In this document: piece by piece, positions 1-8,139 of the stretch
Layout of the letters: each line of letters starts with the position of its first letter
Numbering within the stretch: position 1 is the stretch's first letter
From: Ferruginibacter sp.
GTDB taxonomy: Bacteria > Bacteroidota > Bacteroidia > Chitinophagales > Chitinophagaceae
Assembly (NCBI GenBank): GCA_016786725.1
Contig: JAEUVU010000013.1
Span: 248,001-312,000 of the forward strand
DNA: 64,000 nucleotides
Direction of reading: 5' to 3'
Notes under the pieces: model-generated
Seen by the model: the letters and a program-made list of their open reading frames with translations, nothing else
Databases searched by the model: none
What the model was told of the DNA's origin: nothing
Program-made: the position numbers and the translations under genes

Positions 1-1
1 G

Positions 2-643
2 AATACCTTACCTGTTAATGGATGGATAAAACTGGGAGTAAGAGAAAAAACTGCCAATACTATTCATAATTACCTGGCTAAAGGCGGCAGGTTTTACAAG
101 CCTGAAGATATTGGTAAGATATGGGGCCTGCATGAGGATGAGGTGCAAAGGCTTATGCCTTATGTAAAAATAGAAGCTAAACCAGCAGTAAACTATAATA
201 AATATCCGGAGTTAGAAAAAGCCGACAAACCAAAATATATAAATGCACCTGTTGAAATAAATAATGCAGATACTTCGGTATTTATTGCTTTGCCCGGTAT
301 TGGCAGCAAACTGGCGGCACGTATCATTGCTTTCAGGGATAAACTGGGAGGGTTTTATAAGGTAGAACAGGTTGCAGAAACATACGGATTGCCGGATTCT
401 GTTTTTCAAAAGATAAAAAGCAAGTTAGTTATAAGTGGCAGCCATGTAAAGAAGCTGAATATTAATACTGCATCCCTGGATGAACTAAAAACCCATCCTT
501 ACCTGCGGTACAATATTGCAAATGCAATTGTACAGTACCGGGCGCAGCATGGAATTTTTTTATCGGTTACAGATATAAAAAAGATTATGATGATAACCGA
601 TGATATTTATAATAAAGCAGTGCCATATCTCACCATTAAATAA
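2..643 (+). CDS. Helix-hairpin-helix protein (5' end cut by window)
   Basis: The reading frame is open from base 2, so the start lies left of the window; 213 residues are visible. Three helix-hairpin-helix units can be read: a first one with the KLGVREKTANTI pattern followed by a GGRFYKPEDI segment, a central one with LPGIGSKLAARII, and a last one beginning LNINTASLDEL. This layout is that of ComEA-like HhH proteins common in Bacteroidetes, which are thought to bind DNA without sequence specificity. Because the N-terminus is missing, a signal peptide or membrane anchor cannot be judged, and a role in DNA uptake is only inference. No terminator is obvious before the next gene. Confidence 0.85.
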   Translation, partial: NTLPVNGWIKLGVREKTANTIHNYLAKGGRFYKPEDIGKIWGLHEDEVQRLMPYVKIEAKPAVNYNKYPELEKADKPKYINAPVEINNADTSVFIALPGIGSKLAARIIAFRDKLGGFYKVEQVAETYGLPDSVFQKIKSKLVISGSHVKKLNINTASLDELKTHPYLRYNIANAIVQYRAQHGIFLSVTDIKKIMMITDDIYNKAVPYLTIK

Positions 644-704
644 TGTACTGATACACAGCAGGTATTTAAAATTCTGTAAATTGCGCCTTTAACGATTGCG
701 ATTT

Positions 705-1844
705 ATGAACTTTATTACTACTGAATTAACTGAGCAGGTTGCCCAGACTGCCAGGGATTTTGCCTTACAACATATTAAGCCACATTTGATGGAATGGGAC
801 GAAAGCCAGGAATTTCCTGTACACATTTTTAAAGAAATGGGTAAACTGGGATTGATGGGTGTACTGGTACCCGAAGAATATGGCGGCAGTGGCCTGGGTT
901 ATTACGAGTACAATGCCATCATACAGGAGATCGCAAAAGTTTGTGGCTCTGTCGGTTTATCGCTTGCTGCACATAACTCCCTTTGTACAGGGCATATTTT
1001 AACTTTTGGTAACAAAGAGCAAAAGAAAAAATATTTGCCCAAACTGGCGTCTGCAGAGTTTATTGGCGCCTGGGGATTAACAGAAGCAAACACCGGAAGC
1101 GATGCCGGTAACATGAAAACGACGGCTGTAAAAGATGGCGATGAATGGGTGCTGAATGGTACCAAAAGCTGGATAACACATGGCAAGAGCGGCGATGTGG
1201 CAGTTGTGATCTGCAGAACCGGTGAGCCTCGTACAAAAGATAATTCAACCGCATTTATTGTAGAAAGGGGCACTGCAGGTTTTAGTGCAGGTAAAAAGGA
1301 AAATAAGCTGGGCATGCGTGCAAGCGAAACTGCCGAAATGATTTTTGATAACTGCCGCATACCGGATGCAAACAGGCTGGGCGAAGTTGGGCAAGGATTT
1401 AAACAAAGTATGAAAGTGCTGGATGGTGGCCGAATATCTATTGCAGCATTGGGTTTGGGAATTGCAAAAGGGGCTTATGAAGCATCGGTACAGTATGCAA
1501 AAGAACGCCACCAGTTCGATCAGCCGATTGCAAACTTCCAGGGTATTAGTTTTAAGCTGGCCGATATGGCTACAGAAATTGAAGCCGCTGATCTTTTAAT
1601 AAAACAGGCCTGCGACCTTAAAATGCGTGGCTTGCCGATGACGAAAGAATCGGCGATGGCAAAATATTACAGCAGCGAAGTGGCTGTAAGGGTAAGCACC
1701 GATGCTGTGCAGGTTTTTGGAGGCTACGGTTATACCAAAGATTTTCCGGTGGAGAAATTTTACCGTGACAGTAAGCTTTGTACCATTGGTGAAGGAACCA
1801 GTGAGATACAAAAACTGGTTATAAGCAGAGAAGTGCTGAAATAA
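705..1844 (+). CDS. Acyl-CoA dehydrogenase (short-chain/butyryl type)
   Basis: FAD-dependent oxidation of a fatty acyl-CoA to the 2-enoyl-CoA, cytoplasmic, feeding electrons to ETF; 379 residues, the usual family length. An N-terminal helical domain (about 1-115), a beta domain carrying the LTEANTGSDA signature (about 130-145) and a C-terminal helical domain with FGGYGYTKDFPVEKFYRD are in order. The catalytic base should be the Glu of the C-terminal EGTSEIQ motif, as in short-chain and butyryl-CoA dehydrogenases. A TTG lies in frame at 696, but the ATG at 705 gives the normal N-terminus and is preferred. The gene stands alone, followed by a strong bidirectional terminator. Exact chain-length preference cannot be read from the sequence. 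Confidence 0.93.
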   Translation: MNFITTELTEQVAQTARDFALQHIKPHLMEWDESQEFPVHIFKEMGKLGLMGVLVPEEYGGSGLGYYEYNAIIQEIAKVCGSVGLSLAAHNSLCTGHILTFGNKEQKKKYLPKLASAEFIGAWGLTEANTGSDAGNMKTTAVKDGDEWVLNGTKSWITHGKSGDVAVVICRTGEPRTKDNSTAFIVERGTAGFSAGKKENKLGMRASETAEMIFDNCRIPDANRLGEVGQGFKQSMKVLDGGRISIAALGLGIAKGAYEASVQYAKERHQFDQPIANFQGISFKLADMATEIEAADLLIKQACDLKMRGLPMTKESAMAKYYSSEVAVRVSTDAVQVFGGYGYTKDFPVEKFYRDSKLCTIGEGTSEIQKLVISREVLK

Positions 1845-1863
1845 AAAAACAGATTCAGAATAA

Positions 1864-1894
1864 AAAAGCCATCTATCAAATGTAGATGGCTTTT
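1864..1894. terminator. Bidirectional terminator between acyl-CoA dehydrogenase and the 1913 gene
   Basis: Inverted repeat AAAAGCCATCTA (1864-1875) and TAGATGGCTTTT (1883-1894) with a 7-base loop, flanked by A-rich sequence on the left and a T-rich run on the right. It can end transcripts from both sides and lies between two convergent genes. Confidence 0.85.
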
Positions 1895-1912
1895 ATTTTT
1901 ATATTGTAAGGG

Positions 1913-2236
1913 CTACTTCTTATCTCCGCCGAACAAATTCCCTAATTTATCGGCAGCATCTTTTGCAAAGTCTTCAATTTTTTCTCCCATTTGGCCTGGT
2001 ATAACATCGCTGATTTTATCCAGCATACTGCTGTCTTCTGCTTTTGGTGCAGTTGCTGAAGCTGCTGAAGCTGCCGGAGCAGCGTTATCTGCAGATGCCG
2101 GAAACATGTTATCTACAGCATCACCCAGCATGGGAAATTTTTCTTTTATAAAACCTTTCACAGTGTGTATGGCTTTTGTTGCCTGGTCAGCGCTAAGGCC
2201 GGCTTTTTCAGTAAGGCGTGTAATTAATTCCTGCAT
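1913..2236 (-). CDS. Small helical protein, function unknown
   Basis: 107 residues from the ATG at 2236 (an in-frame extension to 2371 is low complexity and unlikely). The first 50 residues form an amphipathic helical unit (LITRLTEKAGLSADQATKAI, then VKGFIKEKFPMLGDAVDNM) of the kind seen in small proteins with DUF2267/DUF2780-like helical domains. An Ala-rich linker follows (about 50-70), then a second acidic helical segment ending in GGDKK. No signal peptide, membrane segment or catalytic motif is visible. Family assignment is tentative and no function is proposed. Confidence 0.75.
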   Translation of the reverse strand: MQELITRLTEKAGLSADQATKAIHTVKGFIKEKFPMLGDAVDNMFPASADNAAPAASAASATAPKAEDSSMLDKISDVIPGQMGEKIEDFAKDAADKLGNLFGGDKK

Positions 2237-2389
2237 AATTGTTTGTTTTAAATATTGAGTTACAAAGATGGTGGTTTTTTTGATTGGAAAGGTTGTACTG
2301 AAAGTCAAACTGTTGTTAATCTGAAAAAATAAATCCGAATTTATACTGTGAATTGGAATAACACAAAACAAAAAACACCAAACCCAAAA

Positions 2390-4627
2390 CTACTCTGTAT
2401 CATACCTGTCAACTCTTTCAATGCCGCTCATAGATACCAACCGGTTTACCAGTTCATCCAGTTCTTCCTTATCGTGTACAAATATTTTTACATTGCCTTC
2501 AAAAATACCCTCCTTGGCTTCAATGGTCATGGCAGAGATATTGAATTTCATTTCGCCGCTGATGAGGTTGGTTATTTTATGAATAACACCCACATCATCA
2601 AGGCCAATAATTCTCAAACCGGTTAAGAATGAGATCTCTTTGTTTTTTGCCCACTTGGTTTTTACAACCCGGTGGCCATAGTTTGCAAGCAACCTGGCAG
2701 CATTGGGGCAGTTTGTACGATGGATTTTTAAACCTTCGCCGGTGGTTACAAAACCAAACACATCATCGCCCGGTATCGGCTTGCAGCAATTGGCCAGTGA
2801 GTATTGTATCTTATCGCTGCTTTCGCCAAAAATTACAAGCTCCGCATCTTTTTTGTCGTAAGTTTTTACAACAAATTCCTTGTCAGTTTTTTCTTCAACA
2901 ACCGGCTTTACGGGTTTGGGAAGAACCAGTTTATCACCGTGAACGCTGAATTCTTTTAGTTCTTTTAAATCTATCTTTTTTACAGCAATTTCATACCAAA
3001 GGTCAAGCGTTGAATTTAATTTATAAAATGCAGTAAGTTCTTCAAGGTTATGCTGGCTGGCAGCAGCGCCCATACCTTCCAGTTTTCGCTGTAAAATATA
3101 TTTGCCTTCGTCAGCAATGGCTCTTTTTTCTTCCTTAAGTGTGTCTTTTATTTTTGATTTGGCCTTACTGGTAACAACAAAATTCAGCCATTCGGTATTA
3201 GGTTTTTGTTTTGCACTGGTAATAATCTCCACCTGGTCGCCGCTGCGCAGTTTATGGCTGATAGGTACCAGCTTATGATTTACTTTGGCTCCAATACATT
3301 TGCTACCCACAGCCGTATGCACACCAAAAGCAAAGTCCAATGCTGATGCACCAATGGGCAGCATCTTTACTTCTCCCTTTGGGGTGTACACATAAATTTC
3401 TTCGGCAAGAAAAGATGTTTTAAAATCCTGTAAAAAATCTATCGAGTTATCATCCGGCCTGTTGAGCGCTTCCCTTATCTGGTGAAACCATTTGTCGAAG
3501 CGGCTTTCATCGGCTGCGCCCTCTTTGTATTTCCAGTGGGCAGCCAGGCCTTTTTCAGCAATTTCATTCATACGCTTGGTACGTATCTGCACTTCTACCC
3601 ATTTGCCATGCGGGCCCATTACTGTTGTATGCAGTGCTTCATAGCCATTGCTTTTCGGGTTGCTCAGCCAGTCTCTTAATCTCTCTGGCGAAGGATTGTA
3701 TTCATCAGTAATAATGCTGTACACTTTCCAGCATTCTTCTTTTTCTTTTTCAAGAGAACTGTTTACAAGGATGCGGATGGCAAACAAATCATACACTTCT
3801 TCAAAACTCACTCCCTTCTTTTTCATCTTATTCCAGATGGAGTGGATGCTTTTTGGGCGGCCATAAATTTCAAAAATAAAACCTGCCTTGTCAAGCTTAT
3901 CTTTTAAAGGCCTGATGAAATCGTTAATGTATTTTGTACGCTCTCTTTTGGTATCGCTTAATTTTTGTGCAATGTATTTGTAGGTGTCCGGCTCCATGTA
4001 TTTCATGGCCAGGTCTTCCAGTTCTGTCTTTATATTGTACAAGCCCATGCGATGGGCAAGCGGTGCATATACAAAGATCGTTTCGCTGCTGATCTTTAAC
4101 TGCTTCTCTCTTTTCATGCTTTCCAGCGTACGCATATTGTGCAGGCGGTCGGCAAGTTTTATTAATATCACTCTTGGGTCATCGGTAAGGGTGAGTAATA
4201 TCTTTTTAAAATTTTCGGCCTGTTGGGTACTGTTGGTGTCCATTACCGTACTTATTTTGGTAAGGCCGTCAACAATTTTGGTTACTTCTGTGCCAAATTC
4301 ACGTTGAATATCATCTAAAGTGATGTCAGTATCTTCGACCGTATCATGCAGTAAAGCACAAATGGTACTTCTTATGCCCAAACCAATTTCCTCCACACAA
4401 ATTTTGGCTACCGCAATCGGGTGGAGGATATAAGGCTCGCCGCTTTTGCGCCGCATGGTTTTGTGTGCTTCGGCCGACATTTCGAAAGCAGTACGTAGCA
4501 ACTGCTTATCGCCGGGCTTGAGTTTTTGTTTTAAAACACGCAAAAGCCCGCGGTAATGCCGAAGTATCTCTTTTTTTTCCTCTTCTTCGTTGAGATTGTA
4601 TTTAGGTATATCTATGGTAGCCTCCAT
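2390..4627 (-). CDS. RelA/SpoT (p)ppGpp synthetase/hydrolase
   Basis: Stringent-response enzyme that makes (p)ppGpp from GTP/GDP and ATP and probably also degrades it; cytoplasmic. 745 residues, a full-length RSH protein. Order: HD hydrolase domain with the CALLHDTVEDTDI motif (about 90-105), synthetase domain with NPKSNGYEALHTTVMGPHGKW (about 320-345), TGS domain starting EEIYVYTPKGEVKMLP (about 410), helical/zinc-finger-like region with ANCCKPIPGDDVFGFV (about 610), and a C-terminal ACT domain (about 665-745). The intact HD motif argues for a bifunctional SpoT/Rel-type enzyme rather than a RelA-type synthetase. It is read as a single gene, divergent from the tRNA-Leu gene. Confidence 0.95.
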   Translation of the reverse strand: MEATIDIPKYNLNEEEEKKEILRHYRGLLRVLKQKLKPGDKQLLRTAFEMSAEAHKTMRRKSGEPYILHPIAVAKICVEEIGLGIRSTICALLHDTVEDTDITLDDIQREFGTEVTKIVDGLTKISTVMDTNSTQQAENFKKILLTLTDDPRVILIKLADRLHNMRTLESMKREKQLKISSETIFVYAPLAHRMGLYNIKTELEDLAMKYMEPDTYKYIAQKLSDTKRERTKYINDFIRPLKDKLDKAGFIFEIYGRPKSIHSIWNKMKKKGVSFEEVYDLFAIRILVNSSLEKEKEECWKVYSIITDEYNPSPERLRDWLSNPKSNGYEALHTTVMGPHGKWVEVQIRTKRMNEIAEKGLAAHWKYKEGAADESRFDKWFHQIREALNRPDDNSIDFLQDFKTSFLAEEIYVYTPKGEVKMLPIGASALDFAFGVHTAVGSKCIGAKVNHKLVPISHKLRSGDQVEIITSAKQKPNTEWLNFVVTSKAKSKIKDTLKEEKRAIADEGKYILQRKLEGMGAAASQHNLEELTAFYKLNSTLDLWYEIAVKKIDLKELKEFSVHGDKLVLPKPVKPVVEEKTDKEFVVKTYDKKDAELVIFGESSDKIQYSLANCCKPIPGDDVFGFVTTGEGLKIHRTNCPNAARLLANYGHRVVKTKWAKNKEISFLTGLRIIGLDDVGVIHKITNLISGEMKFNISAMTIEAKEGIFEGNVKIFVHDKEELDELVNRLVSMSGIERVDRYDTE

Positions 4628-4684
4628 TTAGTTTGACTACGAATTTACGTAAACAAATCTGTTTTCTGTTTTGCCAAAATCCCT

Positions 4685-4692
4685 TACTTTTG
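4685..4692 (+). promoter_or_regulatory. Candidate -7 box for tRNA-Leu
   Basis: TACTTTTG matches the Bacteroidetes primary-sigma -7 consensus TAnnTTTG and ends 10 bases before the first base of the tRNA, the spacing expected for a start just ahead of the mature 5' end. A clear -33 TTTG at ideal spacing is not seen. Confidence 0.6.
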
Positions 4693-4702
4693 CAGCCCTT
4701 TA

Positions 4703-4784
4703 GCGGATGTGGCGAAATTGGCAGACGCACCAGACTTAGGATCTGGCGGAGTAATCCATGTAGGTTCGACCCCTATCATCCGCA
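4703..4784 (+). tRNA. tRNA-Leu (anticodon UAG)
   Basis: A complete class II cloverleaf of 82 bases can be drawn. Acceptor arm GCGGATG (4703-4709) pairs with CATCCGC (4777-4783), and A4784 is the discriminator. The anticodon stem CCAGA/TCTGG holds the loop CTTAGGA, giving anticodon TAG, which reads CUA leucine codons. A long variable arm follows, then the T arm GTAGG with loop TTCGACC. The 3' CCA is not encoded. It stands between the divergent RelA/SpoT gene and trigger factor and is followed at once by an octamer repeat block. Confidence 0.96.
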
Positions 4785-4792
4785 CTAAAGCA

Positions 4793-4867
4793 GTTTAAAG
4801 GTTTAAAGGTTTAAAGGTTTAAAAGTGTTTCACATTTGAATAACGGCCTTTAAACTTTTAAACCTTT
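4793..4867 (+). repeat. Octamer array with inverted second arm
   Basis: GTTTAAAG occurs at 4793, 4801 and 4809 in exact tandem, followed by GTTTAAAAG at 4817. A second arm with the reverse complement units (CCTTTAAAC at 4847-4855, then CTTTTAAACC at 4855-4864) faces it. AAAGGTTTAAAAG (4813-4825) pairs perfectly with CTTTTAAACCTTT (4855-4867). It fills the gap between tRNA-Leu and trigger factor and could fold as a large hairpin at the 3' end of the tRNA precursor or in the trigger factor leader. Confidence 0.85.
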
Positions 4868-4888
4868 TTAACTTATAAACATTACAAA

Positions 4889-6256
4889 ATGGCAACAGTT
4901 ACAAGAGAAAACATTGGTCTTTTACACGATAAGCTGACCGTGAAAGTGAGTAAAGACGATTATTTACCAGCTTTTGATAAAAAATTAAAAGAATACAGCA
5001 AAAACGCTAATATCCCCGGTTTTAGAAAAGGAATGGTACCTGCCGGCATGATCAAAAAAATGTACGGTTCCTCTATTTTTACTGATGAGATATTAAAATC
5101 GGTTGAGAAAGAATTGTACACCTGGTTAAATGCAGAAAAGCCTGAAATTTTCGGTCAGCCACTGCCACTTGCAAGTGATGTTCGCAAAATGGATATGAAC
5201 AAGCCGGAAGACTATGAATTTGGCTTTGAAATTGGCCTGAAGCCTGATTATACGCTGGCTGATATTTCAAAGGCAAAAGTTACCCTGCACAAGGTAGCAG
5301 CTACCGATGCGATGGTTGATGAAGAGATAGGCCGTATGCAGATAAAAGGTGGTAAAATGACCGAGCCTGAAACAATAGATAAGGACGAAAATGTTTTGAA
5401 TATTCTTTTTACAGAAGCTGATAAAGAGGGTGCTGTAATTGAAGGGGGCGTAAGCAAAGAGAACTCAGTGATACTGAAATATCTTACTGCCGCAACTCAA
5501 AAGAAATTCATGGGTAAAAAAGTTGGCGAAACAGTTACCGTGCAGTTGGGCAAAGCTTTTGAAGATGATAAATTGGAAATGTTTCTGCAAGATCTGGGTT
5601 TTGAAAAAGATGATAAAGAAGCTGCAAAAAAATATTTTAACCTGGAGATTGTAAAGATAGGCCTGGTTGAAAAACGTGAACTGACGGAAGATTTTTTCAA
5701 AGAAATTTATCCTGGCAAAGAAATTAAAACTGAGGCTGAATTGAGAGAAGCCCTTAAAGAAGAAATTGAGAATTACTGGAAAGGCCAGAGCCGCAACCAG
5801 TTGCAGGATCAGTTATATCATTACCTGCTTGATGAAACTAAAATGGAATTTCCGGTTGAATTTTTAAAACGCTGGTTGCAAACCGGCGGCGATAAAGAAA
5901 AAACAGCAGAGCAGGTTGAAACAGAATTCCCAGCTTTCAGCAATCAGTTAAAATGGACTTTGATAAGTGATAAGCTTATAAAAGAAAATGCACTGGAAGT
6001 TGGTAATGAAGAATTGCGTGAATATATGAAGATGGAAGTGATGCGGTACTTCGGCACCATGAACCTGGGTGAAGATACCAGCTGGATTGAAAGTTATATT
6101 GACCGTATGATGAAGGATGAAAAACAGGTTGATGCAAGTTACCGTCGTTTGATAACCGATAAATTATTTAACTGGATAGAAGGACAGGCAAAGCCAAAAG
6201 AGAAAGAAGTAACGCCTGAAGAGTTGACAGCGATGCAACATCATCACCATCATTAA
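4889..6256 (+). CDS. tig: Trigger factor
   Basis: Ribosome-associated chaperone; 455 residues. The N-terminal ribosome-binding domain carries NANIPGFRKGMVPAGMIKKMYG, matching the GFRxGxxP ribosome-docking loop (about residues 43-50). The central PPIase-like region (about 150-240) is degenerate, as is common in Bacteroidetes, and the C-terminal helical chaperone domain follows (about 260-440). The protein ends in Met-Gln and five consecutive histidines, an unusual natural tail encoded by mixed CAT/CAC codons. The start is the only ATG that gives the family N-terminus. A terminator follows at once, and the gene looks monocistronic. Confidence 0.93.
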   Translation: MATVTRENIGLLHDKLTVKVSKDDYLPAFDKKLKEYSKNANIPGFRKGMVPAGMIKKMYGSSIFTDEILKSVEKELYTWLNAEKPEIFGQPLPLASDVRKMDMNKPEDYEFGFEIGLKPDYTLADISKAKVTLHKVAATDAMVDEEIGRMQIKGGKMTEPETIDKDENVLNILFTEADKEGAVIEGGVSKENSVILKYLTAATQKKFMGKKVGETVTVQLGKAFEDDKLEMFLQDLGFEKDDKEAAKKYFNLEIVKIGLVEKRELTEDFFKEIYPGKEIKTEAELREALKEEIENYWKGQSRNQLQDQLYHYLLDETKMEFPVEFLKRWLQTGGDKEKTAEQVETEFPAFSNQLKWTLISDKLIKENALEVGNEELREYMKMEVMRYFGTMNLGEDTSWIESYIDRMMKDEKQVDASYRRLITDKLFNWIEGQAKPKEKEVTPEELTAMQHHHHH

Positions 6257-6273
6257 CCAGATTAATAAGGTAT

Positions 6274-6306
6274 AAAAAAGCCCCGGAAAACTCCAGGGCT
6301 TTTTTT
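6274..6306. terminator. Bidirectional terminator between tig and the RNase G gene
   Basis: AAAAAAGCCC (6274-6283) and GGGCTTTTTT (6297-6306) form the outer stem, with inner CGG/CC pairs and a short A-rich loop. Runs of A and T on either side make it usable from both convergent genes; the RNase G stop codon lies inside it. Confidence 0.85.
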
Positions 6307-7855
6307 ACAATTTTATCTCCTCATCACTATCATCAAAAAAATGGAACTGCGTTAAGTGATAATTGGTGTTGGCTTTTAGTTTGATACGCTGCTTGTATTT
6401 GCGGCGCCATTTACTGAGTTTGGAGAAAATCCATCCTTTGGTTAAATAGGCATATAAAATAGGATGTATCTCAATAGTTAAACCAGTATGTTTTTGCATG
6501 ATAAGATAGCTCAGGTTCTTTTCTATCTCATCTTCTAAAATAAGGGTTGAAGAAATTTTTCCGGTACCATTACAACTAGGGCAAACCTCTGTTGTATTAA
6601 TATTCATTTCCGGCTTCATGCGTTGCCGGGTTATCTGCATTAAACCAAATTTACTGATAGGTAACACGGCATGTTTTGCCCTGTCTGAACGCATGAAACC
6701 ATCCATGGCATCGGCCAGTTTCTTTTTGTTCTCCATCAGTTTCATATCAATGAAGTCAACCACAATAATACCGCCAAGGTCTCTCAGGCGCATCTGGCGT
6801 GCAATCTCTTCAGCCGCTTCCAGGTTGGTTTCCAGGGCATTTTGTTCCTGGTTATTGCTTACGCTTTTGTAACCGCTGTTTACATCAATTACATGGAGGG
6901 CTTCTGTATGCTCAATTATTAGATAGGCGCCGCTGGGCAGGTTCACTGTTTTACCAAAAGCAGCCTTTACCTGTTTTGTAACGCCAAAGCTGTCAAAAAT
7001 AGGAGATCCGTTGTTGTAGTGAGAAACAATATCGGCCTTATCAGGTGCAATGCGTTGTATGTAAGTTTTTGCATCGCTGAAAATGTTCTTATCATTCACA
7101 ACGATCTTATTAAAATCTTCGTTCAGCAAGTCTCTTAAAATACTGGTTGTTTTGCCTTGCTCACTCAAAATTTTTGTTGGAGGTGTTGCACCTTTTAAAT
7201 TCGTTTGAATGGTTTTCCAGGTAGTTATCAGACTTAACAGGTCTTCATGCAGTTCTGCAGTGTGTTTTCCTTCTGCAGCTGTTCTTACAATTACACCCAG
7301 GTTTTTCGGCTTAATTGCTTCTATGATCTTGTGTAATCTTTTTCTTTCGTCCGATGAATGTATCTTCCTCGAAATAGCGATGATATCATTGAAGGGGGTT
7401 ACTACAACAAAACGGCCTGGTAACGAAAGTTCGCAACTTAATCTGGGTCCTTTTGCGGCAATAGGCTCTTTTAAGATCTGAACTAGTATATTAGGCTTGC
7501 CGCTCATTACTTCAGCAATTTTTCCTGTTTTAACAATCTCCGGTTCTACTTTGAATTTAGAAAAATCAAATCCACCTTCTGTTTTATCATTGATTGATTC
7601 GTTGGTGAATTTTAATATAGAGCGAACATAAGGGCTGAGATCGGTATAGTGAAGAAAGGCATCTTTTTCAAAGCCAACATCTATAAAAGCCGCATTCAAC
7701 CCCGGAATAAGTTTTTTAACCTTTCCAAGGTACAGGTCGCCCACGCCAAAGCTTGCATCAGCTTTTTCGCTATGCAGCTCTACCAGTTTTTTGTCCTCCA
7801 ACAGGGCAATCTCAACTCCCTGCGGAGCAGAATTAATAATAAGTTCCTTGGTCAA
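6305..7855 (-). CDS. rng: Ribonuclease G/E family endoribonuclease
   Basis: Single-strand-specific endoribonuclease for rRNA and mRNA processing; 516 residues, the RNase G size, without the long RNase E scaffold tail. An S1 RNA-binding domain (about 35-125) contains LYLGKVKKLIPGLNAAFIDVG. The DNase I-like catalytic region holds HVIDVNSG and GGIIVVDFIDM with the metal-binding aspartates, followed by the Zn-link motif CPSCNGTG (about 422). The start is a TTG at 7855 that gives the family N-terminus TKELIINSAPQG. In Bacteroidetes this gene is often found near HU and mutY, as here. Its stop lies in the terminator shared with trigger factor. Confidence 0.93.
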   Translation of the reverse strand: MTKELIINSAPQGVEIALLEDKKLVELHSEKADASFGVGDLYLGKVKKLIPGLNAAFIDVGFEKDAFLHYTDLSPYVRSILKFTNESINDKTEGGFDFSKFKVEPEIVKTGKIAEVMSGKPNILVQILKEPIAAKGPRLSCELSLPGRFVVVTPFNDIIAISRKIHSSDERKRLHKIIEAIKPKNLGVIVRTAAEGKHTAELHEDLLSLITTWKTIQTNLKGATPPTKILSEQGKTTSILRDLLNEDFNKIVVNDKNIFSDAKTYIQRIAPDKADIVSHYNNGSPIFDSFGVTKQVKAAFGKTVNLPSGAYLIIEHTEALHVIDVNSGYKSVSNNQEQNALETNLEAAEEIARQMRLRDLGGIIVVDFIDMKLMENKKKLADAMDGFMRSDRAKHAVLPISKFGLMQITRQRMKPEMNINTTEVCPSCNGTGKISSTLILEDEIEKNLSYLIMQKHTGLTIEIHPILYAYLTKGWIFSKLSKWRRKYKQRIKLKANTNYHLTQFHFFDDSDEEIKL

Positions 7856-7985
7856 TTGTAACTTTTTGGCAAGACCAGAATGTCGTTAAAAACAAAAGAT
7901 ATATGCATACAGTTACAACTTACATAAGTTGAGTATATGCATTTACATCACGCCTGGATGAGGCTTCCAGGTACCGGTAAAAGAA

Positions 7986-8075
7986 TTATTTCTTCTTATG
8001 ACGGTTCTTTCTTAAACGTTTTTTACGCTTGTGTGTTGCAATTTTATGACGTTTTCTCTTTTTACCACAAGGCAT
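7986..8075 (-). CDS. AURKAIP1/COX24-type small ribosomal peptide
   Basis: A 29-residue, extremely basic open frame, MPCGKKRKRHKIATHKRKK followed by RLRKNRHKKK, starting at ATG 8075 and ending at TAA 7986. The sequence matches from memory the AURKAIP1/COX24 domain peptides of Bacteroidetes, which are related to mitochondrial ribosomal protein mS38 and are believed to be ribosomal. Composition alone (16 Lys/Arg of 29) points to an RNA-binding role. It sits between the RNase G gene and a TPR protein gene, all on the minus strand. It is easily missed because of its size. Confidence 0.85.
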   Translation of the reverse strand: MPCGKKRKRHKIATHKRKKRLRKNRHKKK

Positions 8076-8139
8076 AACTAGTCTTTTTTGTGTTTAAAAT
8101 AATTTTTTGAAATATGTAAACCGGTTTTACTCCGGCTTT

